Origin: Chromera velia
Lineage: Eukaryota; Sar; Chromeraceae
Length of the DNA stretch: 33,835 nucleotides
Direction: 5' to 3'
Assembly: GCA_018398765.1 (NCBI GenBank)
Contig: JAHBMJ010005084.1
Span: forward strand, 60,439-94,273
The notes under the pieces were generated by a model. The model was given only the letters and a program-made list of their open reading frames with translations. It searched no databases and was not told where the DNA came from. The translations under genes and the position numbers were made by a program. Position 1 is the first letter of the stretch. Each line of letters opens with the position of its first letter. Shown here piece by piece: positions 30,057-33,835 of this stretch.

Positions 30057-32508
30057 AGAAGCTGTTTGTCCACGCGTCGAGGGAGACTGACAAGAGGAAG
30101 TGACACGTAAGAATGGACAAAGGGACGGAATGAGACTATTTGTCAGTTACGTACCTCCCAATTTACTGAGAGACAGTGATTCATTCAGACAGTCAGAGAG
30201 ACACCAGCACAGCAAGAAAGAACGTTCCAAACAAGAGAGAGAGGGAACGACAGACTAATAGACGGACCTTGAAGAAAATGGAACCAATGGAACGGCTCTG
30301 AAGTGCTTCAATCGAAATTTCCCGAAATTTGTTTTCTTCTCTGTCTGTCCTCCTTTCTTCACCTTTGTGCTTCTTTGCTGCTGCCGGAAGATTCCCTGAG
30401 CCTGCCGCTGACGTCTCCAGCACCGCGTTGGAGAACTCAATGCCGCTCGGTGCGTTCTTCATGGGGATGCACCTCTGCATTTATTTTCACACATGCAGTT
30501 GTTCGCAGCATTCTTCCTGGAAGAAAAAACGACGAACAAATGCAGACCTCTTTCGCCGCTTCTCTTTCATTCACAGAAGGCGCCTCTGTAGTTCCATGTG
30601 TGCACAGCATCAGGCCACAAGATGAGCATTCCGATTATGGTAGGTGCGCTCTTCATTCATCCATCCGAATCGCATTTGTTATATCATATTACTGTATCCA
30701 CATAGTGACGATCTGTTTATCAGATTTTCAGTTCCCGTTCTCTCTTGCCAACAGACAGACAAATAGACCATATGACTTTTTTTCCTTTTCTTTCTTCTTT
30801 ACTTCGAGGCATCAGACAGACAGGCAGACCTACCGTCTCACTTGCTGCCACCTGACCGCAGTATCCTGAGAAGTCTGCAGGCACGTGCACAAAGAAAGGG
30901 AACGAAGTCTTGGCACTGATGCAGAGATCAAGCAAGGATGTAGTGACAGAAGTTGAGTGAGCGAGCCGTCAAGCAGGAGGAAGGAAAGACGGAAGGATAA
31001 AAAGGGGAAAGGAGTAGGGAGCAAAGCCTCCCCTCGGTCACAGCGGGAAGAAGAATAAGAGGAACACGGCCACGCGGTGCATGCGACGAAATTGAAGTAG
31101 CGAGACAAGGGAGGTAGCAAAAATAAGGAAACCTCTGTATGTGTCTCTCTTTGAGACTGATATACGACAGTGGGAGGTCGCCGCGGAAAGTAAGTGAGCT
31201 CTCCTCGGTCCATCTATCGCACTCTCTTCCAGACAGACAGACCGACCGACCGACCGATAACATGCACAGATTTGCACTGCCCCGATTTTTCTTTCCCTTT
31301 TGCGTCCTTTCCCTTCCCCCCCCTTGAGGAAGAGGAAGAGGGTAGACACTGAGTCTCTGTCCGTGCGCGAATTTGGGGTCCACGGTCTGCATGCACACAC
31401 TCACGCAGTTCGTTCGTTCGTTTCACGTGCACGCAACCACATGCCGAGACGGGAGGGAGACACAACGGAGGACGGAGCGCCAAAAGAAGGAGCGGGAAAA
31501 AAAGAGAAGAGATGGTGAAAATGCTGCGGGAAAAGAGCGAAACCTTCCATGTGCGCTAAATTGCGTTGAATCGGCTCCTTTGCCTATCTGCTTGCTTGCT
31601 GATCATCCTCATACCTGGAACGAGAGCATCGCATTCAACTGACTTAGACAGGCCACAAAGCCGCGCAGGTGGATCATTGAAGGCAGTTCAGGCTCTCCCT
31701 GGGAGGGTCTCCGTCCGCCCCCCCCCGGTTGAGGAGGAGGAGACGGCAGACCGAGTTCTTCCCTGAGTCTGGTCCCGTACTTGTCCACAAAGTTGGGTTC
31801 CCAGTTGGCAGTCAGACCGATGTCAACCTGCTTGGAGGCAGCAGGTGAGTACGTTGGTCAATAGATCGGGTGGGAGAGAAAGAGAAAAAAGGATTTGAGA
31901 CAGAAGAGGAGAGTCAACATCGATCGACACGATGAGAAGGGGAAGGAGAAGGAAAACAAAAATAAAAAGTAGGAACAATCAAGAAAAAAAAAAAAGAAAC
32001 AAACCTCTGACAGGCCCCCATTCTGGAACGTTGTGAAGTCGTCAAAGTCGATCACGGGAAGCGCTTGTCGTGCTACTGCAAGAAGACGCACACAGACAAG
32101 GAGTCACGGACACGCGGACACAATGTGTGACGCCTTCCTTTCTTCCGTTTGGAATCGACTCTCAACGTCAGAAACAGATCGATAGACAGGCAAACACACA
32201 AGGAAACAGACAGAGAGGCGGGCAGGCCTGCCGGCAGAGAGGCAAGGCAGCGAGGCGTGTGTGTTTGTATGTGTGTATCTGAATCTGCGAGTCTTTGGGC
32301 ATGCATGCGCAAGCATGACTTGTATGCGAAGACCGAATGTCTCCATCAATTCAGAAGATTGACTCTTGAAATCGAAACATATGGACGCGTATGGGCGTAG
32401 GCGTGCGTACAAAGACCCTCCCTGCAGGCAAATCGAAGCTGACCGTCAAGATCGAAAAAGGCAGACCACTTCAGCCTTGTTTCCCTGCAGCTCCACCCAG
32501 AGCGCAGG

Positions 32509-32547
<39 letters not shown>

Positions 32548-32579
32548 GAGAGAGAGAGAGCACACACACGCACACACAC

Positions 32580-32636
<57 letters not shown>

Positions 32637-33322
32637 ACGTACGGGGATACTGGTACTTATCAGGATAACTGTGAGACAAAAGGAAAGAGAAGGAACACTA
32701 CATCGGGACCAACTAACGGGAAAACTTCCCTGCGTGCCCTCATCTGTCTGACAGAAAAAAAGTCGGCGAGAAGCAAAATCAATGTTCAAGTTCTGTCTGT
32801 TTTTTTTCGTCATGCCCAACAATGGAACCCCCGCACGCTTTGTTGGCCTGTCCATGATGAGCATTTGCTTCACCATACACCATCTTTCAACCTCAAAGAA
32901 TTCATCGCTGCTCCTGTACATCACATTCCGTTGGGACACGCACAAAGATACATACAGGACCCACCTCTCACTCAACCAATGCACGACCCGACACCAGGGG
33001 GGCAAGACGAGAACCCATGTGACCTGCTCTCTTTCACACAAGAGAAGAGGAGGAAGAAAGAAATCAAATGAAGAAACACGAGCAAAACATAAAAGAGGGA
33101 CAATGGAAGAACAGAGACAGAGGCAGGAAGAGAAATAAGACACCTGATGGATCTGTCGTCTCGATCCAACGAGAGACCCCCCACCTCTGTTTTCCTGTTT
33201 TCGTTTTGTCCTTCGGACGGAGAGACTTTCTGTTTCAAGGACATTTTTGGAAAGAAGAGTTTGCATTCCCCCCTCCCTTCCTTTCCCGCCCCCCCCTATC
33301 CCCTCCAACGAAAAGGCAACGA

Positions 33323-33355
<33 letters not shown>

Positions 33356-33752
33356 CAATTGTCCCCTCCCTTCACCGCACACGCACTGGAGATGAAATCG
33401 TTCAGCGCTCTCACGGCGTATGCGAATCGATAGAAGACGTTCTTTTGCAGCTGCAGACAGCCACAGGGAGAGAAGGAAGGGGAGAGGGTCCGGGGTTTTG
33501 ACGACGGCACCTGGTAAGGCTGTGCAAGCACAGGAAAAGCATGTGAGCGTGTAGACGGGTGAAAGCAAGGTGAAGCAGGTCGGGAAGCGAGTGAAGAGTT
33601 CTTATGCTTCGCATCTTTTGGCGTGCTGTCCTTCGTTCTCTCTCTTTGGTTGGTTGGTGGAACTATTCCTCCAATGACCTAACACATCTATTGATATATA
33701 TGTCTCCTCCGTGTGCACGTCAAAGCCCTCCCCCTGGATCGATGCATCTGAC
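26049..33752 (-). CDS. POFUT2: GDP-fucose protein O-fucosyltransferase 2 (POFUT2), multi-exon, 5' partial
   Basis: Transfers fucose from GDP-fucose to Ser/Thr of thrombospondin type-1 repeats in the ER; apicomplexans have this enzyme. N-terminal exons in phase: 33752-33719 (ASIQGEGFD, holding the Glu of the PEGFN-like loop), 33450-33376 (LQKNVFYRFAYAVRAL), 33023-32977 (TWVLVLPPWCRVVHW), 32913-32881 (SSDEFFEVER), 32484-32417 (LKWSAFFDLDGQL), 32075-32005 (LPVIDFDDFTTFQNGG) and 31827-31615 (MIHLRGFVACLSQLNAMLSF). C-terminal exons in phase: 29178-29129 (LREKGETFIRRHFPEG), 28891-28812 (FISAHVRRRDFASV, the HxRRxDF donor-site motif), 28382-28338, 28085-28017 (VFVCTDGDESEK), 27617-27542 (ETAIVEQWIAARSLHFIG), 26970-26917 (TAESTFSREIMTERGILG), 26663-26521 (GYPKESVVDQFCDW) and 26198-26049 (stop). 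Between 31614 and 29179 coding-like exons exist at about 31386-31348, 30915-30857, 30474-30268, 29686-29627 and 29553-29500, but not all keep phase. The signal peptide end lies beyond the right edge. The last intron contains the assembly gap, so the final exon is less certain. Confidence 0.88.
26201..26347. repeat. (CA)n-(GA)n tract and G runs around the gap
   Basis: CA then GA runs (26201-26258) and G homopolymer runs border the N stretch. On the sense (minus) strand of POFUT2 this reads C run, CT run, then GT run, leading straight into the gcag acceptor of the exon at 26198. Confidence 0.9.
26269..26335. other. Assembly gap (67 N)
   Basis: A run of N between two G homopolymers. Any frame drawn across it has no meaning. 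True gap length unknown. Confidence 0.98.
29181..29382. repeat. 19-bp minisatellite abutting a POFUT2 3' splice site
   Basis: About 10.6 units of GCAGACA(G/C)GCAAGAAACAT. On the sense (minus) strand the unit reads TTTCTTGC(C/G)TGTCTGCATG. The last unit ends TGTCTGCAG and is the acceptor of exon 29178-29129; every other unit is one base away from an acceptor (CATG in place of CAGA). All six frames through it are repeat artefacts. Confidence 0.95.
29928..30059. repeat. (CA)n-(GA)n microsatellite
   Basis: About 130 bp: a CA-rich start, then a long GA run with AAGA interruptions. It lies in a POFUT2 intron between candidate exons 30474-30268 and 29686-29627. On the sense strand it is a CT run followed by GT. 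Confidence 0.9.
32511..32636. repeat. Double (CA)n-(GA)n microsatellite before a POFUT2 exon
   Basis: Two CA-then-GA blocks in a row. On the sense (minus) strand this is CT, GT, CT, GT, then about 25 bp to the gctgcag acceptor of exon 32484-32417. Confidence 0.9.
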
Positions 33753-33835
33753 CTGCAGATGACACCCCTTTTCGCCTGCTCAAACAATTTTACATGCATA
33801 CAAGCCACACAGCACGCGTTGACTGACGTTGAATC

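Noticed and set aside
32417-32484. TBC (Rab-GAP) domain start, suggested by LKWSAFFDLDGQL
   Set aside because: The joined exons match POFUT2 order (LPPW..HW, WSxFFDL, PVIxFDDF), and no TBC fingerprint follows.
1-33835. tRNA or rRNA genes
   Set aside because: No cloverleaf or rRNA-like core was recognised on either strand by eye; a covariance search was not possible.

Overview
This window is eukaryotic. Genes are cut into many short exons (about 33-490 bp) with gt..ag introns, the introns are full of microsatellites, and a run of 67 N (26269-26335) marks an assembly gap. The two recognisable genes, a class I cyclic-nucleotide phosphodiesterase and a protein O-fucosyltransferase 2 (POFUT2), together with balanced GC, TGCATGCA-type words and plentiful DNA repeats, would suit a coccidian or chromerid-type alveolate. 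That organism call is inference only.

Layout. 1-6909 (+): 3' part of a phosphodiesterase gene, rebuilt here as about 14 exons with consistent splice phases; its 5' end lies to the left of the window. 6910-7620: no gene seen. About 7621-10231: a hAT-type DNA transposon remnant with a BED zinc finger/transposase fragment, an imperfect terminal inverted repeat and a possible target duplication. 10240-10780: AT-rich, nothing seen. 10790-11670: a very long TTTC-rich polypyrimidine tract. 11690-12690: nothing convincing.

12995-24635 (-): exons of one or two genes of unknown function, with a Gly/Arg-rich segment, a helical segment and an acidic C-terminal region. Its 5.5-kb intron (21682-16200) is almost entirely a 38-bp tandem satellite (about 92 units). 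That satellite is itself split by a 1,929-bp element (16751-18679) with 30-bp perfect terminal inverted repeats and a 6-bp target duplication, which carries its own interrupted gene. Stop codons interrupt the otherwise coding-like frames at 22650-23189, 23890-24635 and 17799.

24640-26048: no gene supported; it holds a dispersed TATA-containing repeat and short inverted repeats. 26049-33752 (-): POFUT2, 5' end beyond the right edge. Its N-terminal and C-terminal halves are phase-consistent and match the family motifs; the exons between 31614 and 29179 are only partly resolved.

The recurring theme is repeats tied to introns. Compound (CT)n-(GT)n tracts in the sense strand sit directly before 3' splice sites in both recognised genes, one POFUT2 acceptor is preceded by a 19-bp minisatellite that copies the acceptor sequence, and one intron is built of satellite DNA. 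No functional link among the genes is evident beyond proximity.
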